NCBI GenBank assembly: GCA_964555935.1
Contig: CAZKUN010000004.1
Span: forward strand, 34,990-98,989
DNA from: CAZKUN01 sp964555935
Lineage (GTDB): Bacteria; Armatimonadota; Zipacnadia; Zipacnadales; VGFC01
Direction: 5' to 3'
Length of the DNA: 64,000 bases
In this document: positions 26,829-35,307 of the stretch, piece by piece
Numbering within the stretch: position 1 is the stretch's first letter
Layout: each line of letters starts with the position of its first letter
Notes under the pieces: model-generated
Database searches by the model: none
The model's input: only the letters and a program-made list of their open reading frames with translations
What the model was told of the DNA's origin: nothing
Made by a program: the position numbers and the translations under genes

Positions 26829-29579
26829 TCAACGGCGCAGTTGGACTGTGGCCAATGCGCGGGATTGGAGGCCGCCAGGCGCCATGGCTGAGACCTCGAC
26901 GATGTAGGTGCCCGATGGCACCCCGGTCCCGCTGTCGCCGCGCCCGTTCCATAGCAGCGTGTTCATGCCCTTGACCGCGTCGGTGGGCGGGAGAACGCGA
27001 ACGGGTCTGCCTGCGATGTTGCGGACGGTCGCCACGGCGGTCGCGTCGCTCGAGAGCGCGAAGAGGACCTGGCATCCGCCGTTGCCGGTCGGAGAGGCCG
27101 AGAGCGATGAGATGGCCAGAACGCCCGTGGCCGGATCGGTGATGACCGGGCCCTTCACGTAGTCGGTCTTAGCCCAGAGCTTAACGCTCCCCGCCCGCTT
27201 CAGGGCCCGGTACTTGAACTTGAATTTGGTGGCGCCGGGGAAGCGCTTGTTGAGGTCGAGCTTCCACTCGACGCGCGAGCCGACCGCGACGTCGAACTTC
27301 TTGCGACGGAAGAGCACCCACCTCTTGGTATCCGGATAGAAGCACTGGAGGTAGAGCTGGACGAACTCGGCCGGCTTGTTGTCGGTTGACGCGTAGTTGA
27401 CCCGGAACCGGTATTTGCGGGTGATTGATCCCTCGCCCGGCACCACGCGCCCGTTGGCGAGCTTGGGCTTGGTGATGACCTCCGGGCCGGTCATCTCGTT
27501 CGTGGCCTCGCCCGTGGCGCTGTCGGTGCCGTCGGTGGCCTCGTAGTAGTACGAGTAGTCTCCCCACTTCATGGTCCGAGTGACGCTGAAGATGCCCCCC
27601 GCCACGTAATCGTTAATCACGCCGCTCGACATGGCAATGGGGCTGTCGGCCTCCTCGACGCCGCTTCGGAACAGACGCAGGCTCACGTCGCCGGACGGGA
27701 CGTCTCCGTCAGCGTCGGCGTACTTGGTCTTGAAGGTGGCTTGGGCCAAGCCGTTGAGTTTATCAGGGCTGCAGCCGTCGGCTTCATAGCCGGTAGTGCC
27801 CGCCCAGGTCAGGGAGGGGGCGCTGTTGCCCGGGTCCGTGGTGGCGCTGATGTCAAAGCGCACGCGCGGGACGTCGTAGCCTGACTCGACAAGGACGTCC
27901 TGGACGGTTTCGGACTCGCCTAGGTATGTTGCGGTGACATCGTAGAGGCCTGGGGTTATGTTCGCGACGTGGTACGTGCCGTTCGATCTGGATGTAGCGC
28001 TCGAGGTGGCATCGGTGGTGCCGTCGACGTTCGCCACGACGACAGCGTTGTCGACGACCGTGCCCTTGTAGCGGACCTGGCCCAGGATTCCACCGACCGT
28101 CGACGCCCTGTTGTTATCCTCAAGCAGCGTGTGGTAGGCGTTGATGCGACCCCAGCCGAGATTCTGGTTCCACCCAGGGCTACTCAGGATGGAGTCTGAT
28201 CCGCGGCAGAGGGCCCTCCAGATGAGCATGGGAGCGTTGGGCGTGGCGCGCGTGATGCCTTTGTACCCCGCGTAGAGCGCCGCCAGCCCGGCAACATGCG
28301 GGCACGCCAGCGACGTGCCGGCGTGGTACTGGTATCGATAGCTGCCGGGGAGCCATCCGCCGTCGTTCGCGGGCACCTTCTGGGTTGGCATGGCGGAGTA
28401 TGTCATCCAGAATCCCAGGGGAATGAGCGAGATGTCACCGCCGGGCGCGCCGATGGTGATGTAGTAACCGGCGTTCGAGTATGAGGCCGGGTAGCTGTTG
28501 ATCGCGGGGTCATTGGACCACTGGGTCGCGGCAACGGCCATCACTCCGTCGTCAGCAGCCGGGTAGAGGGGGCGGTTGGCGCCATCGCCCTCGTTGCCGG
28601 CCGCGGCGATCACGAGCACGTTGTTGGCCCAGGCGTAGTCGACGGCGTCTTGCTCGGCCTGAGCGTAGTAGTACTCGCCGAGGCTGAGGTTCACGATGAG
28701 CGCGCCATTGTCGACGGCGTAGATAATCGACGTCGCGACGTCGGCCTGGGTGCCATTGCCAGTGGCGTCGAGCACCTTGATCGGGAGAATCGTAGCGTTG
28801 TACCCGATGGCGGCGATGCCGTGACCGTGCGTTGTGCCGTTGTTCGTGGACGCCGCCGCAGTGCCGGCGACGGCCGTGCCATGTCCGTAGTCGTCGTAGA
28901 AGTTCGTCGGATCCGCCGCCCCGGACATTGTGTTCCGGCCTCGGGCGAGGTCGACCTGACCGCCGCCGGCGATGCCGACCGACGTGCCGCCGGCGTTGAT
29001 GAACTCAGCCTGCGGTATCCCATCCGGCCCGCCGGCGTCCAAGCCCGTGTCGATAACCGCGATCACGGGGCTGTTGGCCGGTTTGGTGGTGCTAGTGTAG
29101 TACGTGTTTGGGTAGATGCTCCAGGCGGCGAGAGCCTCGATGTTGTGCAGGGGCCACTGGTAGTACGTCGCGACGCCGTCTGAGGCATAGTCGAAGGGCG
29201 CGACATGAGTGTCGATGGACCCGTATCCCGGATCGTTGGGAGCACTCAGCAGCACGCGCCGGCGGTAATTGGGCTCGGCGTAGCGCACGCCAGGCAGGGC
29301 CGCGACCGTGTCCGCAACGGCAAGAGGGTTGTCGGTCGCCCCCAGGTGGTAGATGCGCGCGTTGATCTTGGGGATCGCGGGCCCGGGGATTGCGCTGATG
29401 GCCGCGGCGACGTCTGCGACAGCCGCTGCCGGCATGTCCCCGTGGAATCCGACGACAAGCTCGCCCGGCTTATAGGAAGGGGCGGGCTTGGCCTTGAACA
29501 GACTCTGAGGCAGCGCGCTGGCGGAAATGAGTAATACTAGTGCGATCAGCACGACCGATCTGCGATGGCACGTGTTCAT
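26829..29579 (-). CDS. Secreted subtilisin-like serine peptidase (S8) with C-terminal FlgD-like domain
   Basis: 916 aa. The signal peptide is residues 1-24, followed by a propeptide-like region (PGELVVGFH...). The catalytic triad is clear: Asp177 in IAVIDTGLD, His233 in YGHGTAVAGT and Ser423 in GTSLACPHVAG, with oxyanion Asn329 in AAAGNEG. After the protease come a carboxypeptidase-regulatory-like beta domain (GGILGQVRYKGT..., about 490-570), Ig-like regions, and a C-terminal FlgD-like Ig domain (VRNIAGRPVRVLPP...NTLLWNGRGDSGTGVPSGTYIVEV) of the type used for sorting or anchoring secreted proteins. GGGAGGT precedes the ATG. It may process surface proteins or act on competitors; it is an outlier among glycan genes. 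Confidence 0.93.
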   Translation of the reverse strand: MNTCHRRSVVLIALVLLISASALPQSLFKAKPAPSYKPGELVVGFHGDMPAAAVADVAAAISAIPGPAIPKINARIYHLGATDNPLAVADTVAALPGVRYAEPNYRRRVLLSAPNDPGYGSIDTHVAPFDYASDGVATYYQWPLHNIEALAAWSIYPNTYYTSTTKPANSPVIAVIDTGLDAGGPDGIPQAEFINAGGTSVGIAGGGQVDLARGRNTMSGAADPTNFYDDYGHGTAVAGTAAASTNNGTTHGHGIAAIGYNATILPIKVLDATGNGTQADVATSIIYAVDNGALIVNLSLGEYYYAQAEQDAVDYAWANNVLVIAAAGNEGDGANRPLYPAADDGVMAVAATQWSNDPAINSYPASYSNAGYYITIGAPGGDISLIPLGFWMTYSAMPTQKVPANDGGWLPGSYRYQYHAGTSLACPHVAGLAALYAGYKGITRATPNAPMLIWRALCRGSDSILSSPGWNQNLGWGRINAYHTLLEDNNRASTVGGILGQVRYKGTVVDNAVVVANVDGTTDATSSATSRSNGTYHVANITPGLYDVTATYLGESETVQDVLVESGYDVPRVRFDISATTDPGNSAPSLTWAGTTGYEADGCSPDKLNGLAQATFKTKYADADGDVPSGDVSLRLFRSGVEEADSPIAMSSGVINDYVAGGIFSVTRTMKWGDYSYYYEATDGTDSATGEATNEMTGPEVITKPKLANGRVVPGEGSITRKYRFRVNYASTDNKPAEFVQLYLQCFYPDTKRWVLFRRKKFDVAVGSRVEWKLDLNKRFPGATKFKFKYRALKRAGSVKLWAKTDYVKGPVITDPATGVLAISSLSASPTGNGGCQVLFALSSDATAVATVRNIAGRPVRVLPPTDAVKGMNTLLWNGRGDSGTGVPSGTYIVEVSAMAPGGLQSRALATVQLRR

Positions 29580-29664
29580 TTGACCTCCCGGCGTCGGGCG
29601 GCTTGAGGTACGCGTAGGAAGAGCTAACTATAGTAAGTTACCCATTTTTGAGAGAATCCCTACA

Positions 29665-30903
29665 TTACTTGCTCTGGTCGCCCGCTTCGGCGTCCAGGTG
29701 AACGCAGTCTGGGCGCTCCCGTCGGTCGAGCACCCAGTCGTAGACTTCGCGCATCTCACGCGCGACGCGTTCCCAAGAATACTGCTCATCCACCAGTCGG
29801 CGGCCGCGCCCGCCCATCTCAGCAAGAGCCTCCGCCGACATCGTCAGAGCTTCGCGCAGAGCCCCCTCGACGCTCTCGGCGCCCACGGGCACCCACCACC
29901 CGCACTCGTGGCTGATCAGTTCCTCCCAAGGCGCCCCATGGGTCGTGAGGACAGGCAGCTCGGCAGCCAGGGCCTCGGCGACGACCACCCCAAAGTTCTC
30001 CGTGTGCGTGGGCAGCACGAACAGGTCCGCAGCCGCAAATGCGCCCGATCGCTCGTCGCCATACAGCGACCCGACATATGTGATGTGCTCGGACACTCCG
30101 CGCCCGGCCGCGCGGGCCATGATCTCTTCGATATGCCCTTCTTCGTTTGGGCCGGCGATCGCCAGGTGCCAGTCGCCATGTTCGCCGTGCAGGCCTGCCC
30201 AGGCGTCGACGAGGTCAGCCAGCCCTTTGATGGGGCTGATCCGCGACAAGAACAGCGCCAGGCGCTTCTCGCGGCAGTTCTCGGGCAGCCTTCCGCGAAT
30301 GACTGACGGGTCGACAACGGCCTGCCGGTCCGGCAACACCACGGCGTTCGGCACGATCGCGACGGGGTTTGTTAGCCCATAGAGGCGCGCGCCATCCATC
30401 TCCAATGCAGCGGTGGCATGGATACATGATGCGGAGCGGAGATTGCGCCGGTCAAACAGCGCCGCCGCCAAGCGCTTCTTCCACCGTGATTTCGCCAGCC
30501 GCACGGGCTCGAGGCAACCTCTCGGGGTGATGATCAGGGGCTTGTCCTGCGCCCTCGCCGTTGCTCCGCAGGCCCAGATCGGATATTCCCACAGTGAATG
30601 CGAATGCACGATGTCGGCGCTCGCAACCAGCGCGGGCAATTCGCGGGCCAGGTGCCTGCTATACCAGATCGAATGGCGGATAGTGGGCTCAAACAGCCGC
30701 ACGTCAACGCCCGCGTCGCTACACGCTGTCACGGTTCCGGCGATCGGTCCATCCAGCGTGGCCAGCGTAACGCGACAGCCAGCCTTCACCAGCGCCGCGC
30801 ACAGGCCAGGCACCGATTCAGCCGGGCCACCGGTGTGCTCCCAGAGTCCGGGGATGACGTGTAGGATATGCGGCGCCTGCGATTCGGGGGTCTGACCGTC
30901 CAT
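29665..30903 (-). CDS. Glycosyltransferase family 4 (GT-B)
   Basis: 412 aa. HILHVIPGLWEHTGGPAESV is the N-terminal acceptor-side loop and PLIITPRGCLEP a central landmark. The C-terminal donor site shows ALFLSRISPIKGLADLVDAW, ITYVGSLYGDERSGAFAAADLFVLPTHTENFGVVVAEALA and the E-x7-E arrangement. It transfers a sugar from a nucleotide donor with retention of configuration. It lies 22 bases downstream of the next family 4 gene, in one run of three such genes. Confidence 0.9.
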   Translation of the reverse strand: MDGQTPESQAPHILHVIPGLWEHTGGPAESVPGLCAALVKAGCRVTLATLDGPIAGTVTACSDAGVDVRLFEPTIRHSIWYSRHLARELPALVASADIVHSHSLWEYPIWACGATARAQDKPLIITPRGCLEPVRLAKSRWKKRLAAALFDRRNLRSASCIHATAALEMDGARLYGLTNPVAIVPNAVVLPDRQAVVDPSVIRGRLPENCREKRLALFLSRISPIKGLADLVDAWAGLHGEHGDWHLAIAGPNEEGHIEEIMARAAGRGVSEHITYVGSLYGDERSGAFAAADLFVLPTHTENFGVVVAEALAAELPVLTTHGAPWEELISHECGWWVPVGAESVEGALREALTMSAEALAEMGGRGRRLVDEQYSWERVAREMREVYDWVLDRRERPDCVHLDAEAGDQSK

Positions 30904-30925
30904 TTCCGCCCCAATCCCCGTGTCT

Positions 30926-32035
30926 CTATTCTCTCGATGCGGTGAAGTTGCGCAATCTGCGCATCAGGCTGTCAGCCCAGATCTTGGGGCTAAGCTGGAG
31001 CGAAAGTTCGTAGCTCCGCTCACCCAGCGTTTGGGGGCTGTCATGGGAGGCGATCCAGCGAAACCCTCTGGCGATGTCTACGCAGTCGCGGGGATCAATC
31101 AGACAGCCGTTGTGGCCATCTCTGACCAACTCAGCGGTTGCGCCCACCGTCGAACTCGCGATGAGTGGCAAGCCCGCGCACGCTGCCTCATGGACAACCA
31201 CGCCCCAGGGCTCGTACGTGCTGGGCAAGATAAAGCAGCCGCTCCTCTGCATGAGTTCGGCGACCTCAGGCGGCTCGAGCCAGCCCTTGCACTCAACGCC
31301 AGGCTCCGATTCGGCGGCGGCGCGCTCAGGGCCATCGCCGACGCAAACAAGAGGCCACGGCTCGCTCGCGTCTTCTCGGTACCGCCTGTAGCCGTCAAGC
31401 AGGCGCCCCACGTTCTTCTCGGGGGCCAGCCTGCCCACAAACAGGAACTGGCGCGGCCAGGCGCTCTCAGCGCGCGCGCTGTCGAGGCGGCCAGGCGTGC
31501 CTGCGGCGAACGTGGCGCTGTCGGCGGTGTACAGGCCCTGCCAGACATGCGGAGGGTCGAAGCCGGCCAGTTGGGCCAGCGGCAAGGCGCGCGCGCCCGG
31601 CACCCACATCACGTCATAGCACTGACGCAGAAGCCGGCGCCCGACCAGGCAGCGGACGACCTGCCGCAGCGCTCCCGTCCACGGCGTGTCGGCCATGCAG
31701 ACCGTGACGACGCCCTCGCCGCGCAGCTCGCGGGCCACCAGGCGCACTGCCGGGAGCGACCACCCGGTTGCGATCAGCACATCGGGCTTGAACGCGGTCA
31801 GCTCGCCCAATATGGCATCGGCAACGGGGCGGGGGGCACCGTCCCTTGAGAAGATCGTGGCCGGCCTTCCGGCAAACGCGGGCTCCTGCGGCGCGTGGGG
31901 CGGCGGATCGCCGATACTTGCACACCACAGCCCGTCGCCAATGATGGCGGCCAACTCCGCCAGGCAGGCCTGCGCGTAGCCCGGCATGCGGGACCAGACC
32001 ACGGCGATTTTGGGAGTTGATGGCACCAAGAGCAC
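30926..32035 (-). CDS. Glycosyltransferase family 4 (GT-B)
   Basis: 369 aa. It begins PKIAVVWSRMPGYAQACLAEL, then shows DVLIATGWSLPAVRL in the N-terminal domain. The donor site reads FLFVGRLAPEKNVGRLLDGY, LVCVGDGPERAAAE, KGWLEPPEVAELMQRSGCFILPSTYEPWGVVVHEAACAG and the acidic E-x7-E. It is likely one step of repeat-unit assembly. The gene is 12 bases from the upstream transferase gene, so the two are co-transcribed. Confidence 0.9.
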   Translation of the reverse strand: MLLVPSTPKIAVVWSRMPGYAQACLAELAAIIGDGLWCASIGDPPPHAPQEPAFAGRPATIFSRDGAPRPVADAILGELTAFKPDVLIATGWSLPAVRLVARELRGEGVVTVCMADTPWTGALRQVVRCLVGRRLLRQCYDVMWVPGARALPLAQLAGFDPPHVWQGLYTADSATFAAGTPGRLDSARAESAWPRQFLFVGRLAPEKNVGRLLDGYRRYREDASEPWPLVCVGDGPERAAAESEPGVECKGWLEPPEVAELMQRSGCFILPSTYEPWGVVVHEAACAGLPLIASSTVGATAELVRDGHNGCLIDPRDCVDIARGFRWIASHDSPQTLGERSYELSLQLSPKIWADSLMRRLRNFTASRE

Positions 32036-32047
32036 CTCGGCGTGCGG

Positions 32048-33298
32048 TCAGTCGGCGGTCGCTGAAATGAACTCGCGCAGCTTCGGTCCTACGACTGAGT
32101 CATCGAAGTTCTCGCGAGCGTAAGTCCACGCGCTGCGCGCCCGGCGGAAGCGCCGCGCGCCATCGGCGGCGAGGTCAGCGATGGCATCGCGAAGCGTCTC
32201 GGGCGATGCCGGATCGCAGATTACGATGACATCGTCGGGCAGGCGGTCGAGATCGCCCACTCGCGTAGCAATTACAACTTTGCCCTGGCCAAGGAACTCG
32301 TAAACCTTGGATGGCGTCTTGTTCGTTCCGTAGCGCCCGTGAGGATCCTGAAGGGCCACGCACGCGTCCGCCCGTTGCAGGATCTCAGCGTACTCCGCGT
32401 CGCTGACGAAGCCGTGGCGCGTCACGTTGGCCGCGTTCATCTCGCTGAGCTGGTCCTGCAGCCAGTCTGATTTTGATCCCGTACCGGAGATCTCGAACTG
32501 GATCTTCTCGGCCAGGCCCGGCGACTCGTTGAGAAGACGAATCGCCGCGCAGAAGACGTCGATGCCGTGCTCGAACTCGACCTTGCCTGCGTACAGCACG
32601 CGCATGATGCCCGTCTCATCGGGCGACCGCTCGGCCAAGTCCTGCGTCTCAACGCTGATGCAGCCCGAGACGACCTGACAGGGCCTGCCCGGCGGGATGA
32701 CCCACTCGAATTGGCGCGTGGGGATCACGAACTTGCTCGAGAGACGTGCAATGATCCGCATGCAGAAGGCGAACACGATTTGCTGCACGGGTCGAACTTC
32801 AGTGCTTGACTGCCAGTCGGACATGCGCGCAACCGAGACGTCCTCGATGTTGTGGACGATCGGGACGCGCCACCAGTGCCTCGCCAGGAGCGCGATGAGA
32901 ACCAGCGAGGGACTGAAGTTATAGATAATGACGGCGCTGACGGATCGGGCGCGCATCAGCGAGCACGTGGTCGTGATCAGGAACAGGGGCTCTAGCAGAG
33001 TCCCCACCAAAGGCAGCCCAACCGTGGCGCAATACGCGACCGGGACGTTGCCCGCCCGGCGCACGGCTTGCCCGTGGAACAGGCGGCCGGTCCATCTGAT
33101 GCGCATGGCGGTCGCCGCGCTAACGACAATCAGACGTTGCTTGGCGGCGCTCAACGCTGTCGCCAGACGCCGCATGCGATTTGATCCCGCCACGTTGCGG
33201 GAGGGCAACCCCCTGGCCTCGACGATTTCCTCGTCCACGTAGTTGCCCATATAGAGCACGCGCGCTCCAGCCGCGCCGGCTCCGCGTGGCTGCATCAT
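32048..33298 (-). CDS. Glycosyltransferase family 4 (GT-B)
   Basis: 416 aa. VLYMGNYVDEEIVEARGLPSR opens the N-terminal domain, and two hydrophobic patches (VAYCATVGLPLVGTLLEPLF, SAVIIYNFSPSLVLIALLA) suggest membrane contact. The C-terminal domain has RVLYAGKVEFEHGIDVF, IQFEISGTGSKSDWL, RHGFVSDAEYAEILQRADACVALQDP and KVYEFLGQGKVVIATRVGD. No donor can be assigned. It sits between the acyltransferase gene and two further transferases in the same direction. Confidence 0.87.
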   Translation of the reverse strand: MMQPRGAGAAGARVLYMGNYVDEEIVEARGLPSRNVAGSNRMRRLATALSAAKQRLIVVSAATAMRIRWTGRLFHGQAVRRAGNVPVAYCATVGLPLVGTLLEPLFLITTTCSLMRARSVSAVIIYNFSPSLVLIALLARHWWRVPIVHNIEDVSVARMSDWQSSTEVRPVQQIVFAFCMRIIARLSSKFVIPTRQFEWVIPPGRPCQVVSGCISVETQDLAERSPDETGIMRVLYAGKVEFEHGIDVFCAAIRLLNESPGLAEKIQFEISGTGSKSDWLQDQLSEMNAANVTRHGFVSDAEYAEILQRADACVALQDPHGRYGTNKTPSKVYEFLGQGKVVIATRVGDLDRLPDDVIVICDPASPETLRDAIADLAADGARRFRRARSAWTYARENFDDSVVGPKLREFISATAD

Positions 33299-33317
33299 AG
33301 CTTACGTCCAATCCAAT

Positions 33318-33947
33318 TCAACCGCTCGCGGGCACTTCGGCGACCACTTCCGCCGGGTTGCCGGCGGCGATTGAGCGCGAAGGAATGTCCCTGCTCACAA
33401 CCGCTCCGGCACCGATGACCGCTGCATCGCCGATGTGGACGCCTTTGAGGATAATTGCGCGGGCGCCGATGAAGACGTCGTCGCCGATCTCTACCGGTTT
33501 GGTCGCGATGGAATCATCATACGCCGCCCGCATGTCCGGATCGATGGGATGGGCGTCGCTGTCGGTGATGAGAACTCCGGATCCGACCATCACGCGATCG
33601 CCAATCGTCACTCGCTCGCGGGCCGAGATCGAGCATCCGCTCATGCCGACGTCGTCGCCGATTTCGATGACACTATCCGGCTCGCAGGCAAACAGCATGA
33701 CGGGTTGGAAGACGCCGAGCGAGTTGTACCTGGACTTGCTCACGGCGACGAACCGCTCGCCGATTTCGATGCGCGCGTTGCTGGCGACGCGCAACAGAGG
33801 CAACCCTCGCAACGTCCAATCCGAGCGCCAACGGACGCCGCTCAGCGCGCAGTGGAGCCAGTGAAATGGCGCGTTCCACGCCCGAAACAGGGGCCGCACG
33901 ATCCGCTTCAACCCTCCCGGCACTAGTTTGCGCAACACCGTGCTCAT
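33318..33947 (-). CDS. Hexapeptide-repeat O- or N-acyltransferase (left-handed beta-helix)
   Basis: 209 aa from the ATG at 33947; a longer frame to 34094 adds only low-complexity arginine/proline sequence. The second half is built of hexapeptide repeats (IGDDVGMSGCSISARERVTIG, VMVGSGVLITD, IGDDVFIGARAIILKGVHIGDAAVIGAGAVVSRDI), and a HPIDPDMR loop matches WbbJ-like acetyltransferases, with the catalytic histidine expected there. It probably acetylates a sugar of the repeat unit using acetyl-CoA. It is the first gene of this minus-strand operon, divergent from the second WecA-like gene. Confidence 0.87.
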   Translation of the reverse strand: MSTVLRKLVPGGLKRIVRPLFRAWNAPFHWLHCALSGVRWRSDWTLRGLPLLRVASNARIEIGERFVAVSKSRYNSLGVFQPVMLFACEPDSVIEIGDDVGMSGCSISARERVTIGDRVMVGSGVLITDSDAHPIDPDMRAAYDDSIATKPVEIGDDVFIGARAIILKGVHIGDAAVIGAGAVVSRDIPSRSIAAGNPAEVVAEVPASG

Positions 33948-34208
33948 GGGAGAGATATGCCTCCAGTGGCAGTCACGTCGGGACGGCGAGGTCGCGGCGC
34001 GCTCAATCAGTCCAGGCGGCGACCAGTGCTGGGGCGCGCGATGAGATGAAACTGAGCCCGGACGATCCAACGGTCGGACCAGGCTTGCCTCCAACGCGCC
34101 CGCGCGCTAAAATGACTGCGTAGTGTTCGTCGGTTGGTCAACCATTTCCTGTGTAGTGGTCAGACCCCAGCCGACGCGACGGTTTGCGCGCGCGACGCCG
34201 CGCGGGAG

Positions 34209-35285
34209 ATGCAATACCCAATGTCTTTCTTCACCGCCATAGCGGCCGGAGGGCTGAGTTTCGGAGTGGCGGCTGTTCTGACCGGTCTCGCGCGTCACTA
34301 CGCCGCGCGCCGCCAGATGATTGACGTCCCGAATGAGCGAAGCTCGCACGAGACACCGACCCCCCGAGGCGGCGGGATCGGCCTCGTGATCCCCGCGCTG
34401 GTAACGTTTGCGCTTGTCGCGCTGAGTTCGGAGACCATGCGCGGGCCCCTTGCTGTCGCCTGTGGCGCCACGTTCGCCGTGGCGCTGGTTGGGTGGATTG
34501 ATGATGTCCGTGATCTTCGAGCCATCACCAGGTTCGCCGTCCAGCTCGCCGCGGCAGTGGCGATCGTAGTTGCGCTTGGTGACTCGCTGCAGTTGAGCAT
34601 CGGGTCCACCGTCATCGCGATAGGCCCCGCGCGATATGTGCTAGCCGTCGGTTTGGCCGTGTGGCTGGCGAATCTCTACAATTTCATGGATGGCACGAAT
34701 GGAATCGCGGGCGTGGAGGCGTTAAGCGTGGGGGTGGTTGGGGGCAGCATCCTCTGGGCGTACGGGCTGACTGGCCTGGCCGCGGTGGCCTGGAGTCTCG
34801 CCGGCGCCGCAGCCGGTTTCCTGCTGTGGAACTGGCACCCGGCCAAGATCTTCATGGGGGACGTCGGAAGCTGCTTCGTGGGGCTTCTGTTCGCCGCGCT
34901 GGCGTTTCTCAGCGCAGCTCACGAGCCCCACCTGCTCTGGCCGTGGATGATCTTGCTCGGCGTGTTCGTGGTCGATGCGACGACGACGCTGGCGGTCCGC
35001 GCATACCGCCGGGAACGCCTGTCACAGGCGCACAACCAACACGCGTATCAGCATGCCGCGCGGCGCTGGGGTCACGCGAAGGTCGCGACGGTGGTCCTGG
35101 CCATCAACCTGCTGTACCTTGCGCCGCTGGCCATCGCCTGCGCGCTGCAGCCTCGATACTCGCTGCTCTGGTGGGGAGTCGCGTACGCTCCGCTCGTCGT
35201 GCTCTGCGCGTGTCTTAGAGCCGGAAGACCAGACGCAGCCGCGGATAGCACGAGCGGCGCGGCCGATCAGGTTCCCACCGAGTAG
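34209..35285 (+). CDS. Undecaprenyl-phosphate sugar-1-phosphate transferase, WbpL-like (second copy)
   Basis: 358 aa if it starts at the ATG at 34209; an ATG four codons later (34221) is equally possible. The signature motifs are DDVRDLRAITRF, NLYNFMDGTNGIAG, WNWHPAKIFMGDVGS and the histidine loop ERLSQAHNQHAYQHA, in about ten membrane segments. NFMDG...NGIAG resembles WbpL-type enzymes that use UDP-N-acetyl-6-deoxyhexosamines (FucNAc or QuiNAc), so the priming sugar may differ from that of the first WecA-like protein. Two priming enzymes imply at least two glycans. It is divergent from the acyltransferase gene, with 261 bases between the two starts. Confidence 0.88.
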   Translation: MQYPMSFFTAIAAGGLSFGVAAVLTGLARHYAARRQMIDVPNERSSHETPTPRGGGIGLVIPALVTFALVALSSETMRGPLAVACGATFAVALVGWIDDVRDLRAITRFAVQLAAAVAIVVALGDSLQLSIGSTVIAIGPARYVLAVGLAVWLANLYNFMDGTNGIAGVEALSVGVVGGSILWAYGLTGLAAVAWSLAGAAAGFLLWNWHPAKIFMGDVGSCFVGLLFAALAFLSAAHEPHLLWPWMILLGVFVVDATTTLAVRAYRRERLSQAHNQHAYQHAARRWGHAKVATVVLAINLLYLAPLAIACALQPRYSLLWWGVAYAPLVVLCACLRAGRPDAAADSTSGAADQVPTE

Positions 35286-35307
35286 CCGGCGACGGCGCGC
35301 GTCGGGC

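Noticed and set aside
34132..34143. GGTTG/CAACC inverted repeat before the second WecA-like gene
   Set aside because: Only five bases per arm; common by chance.
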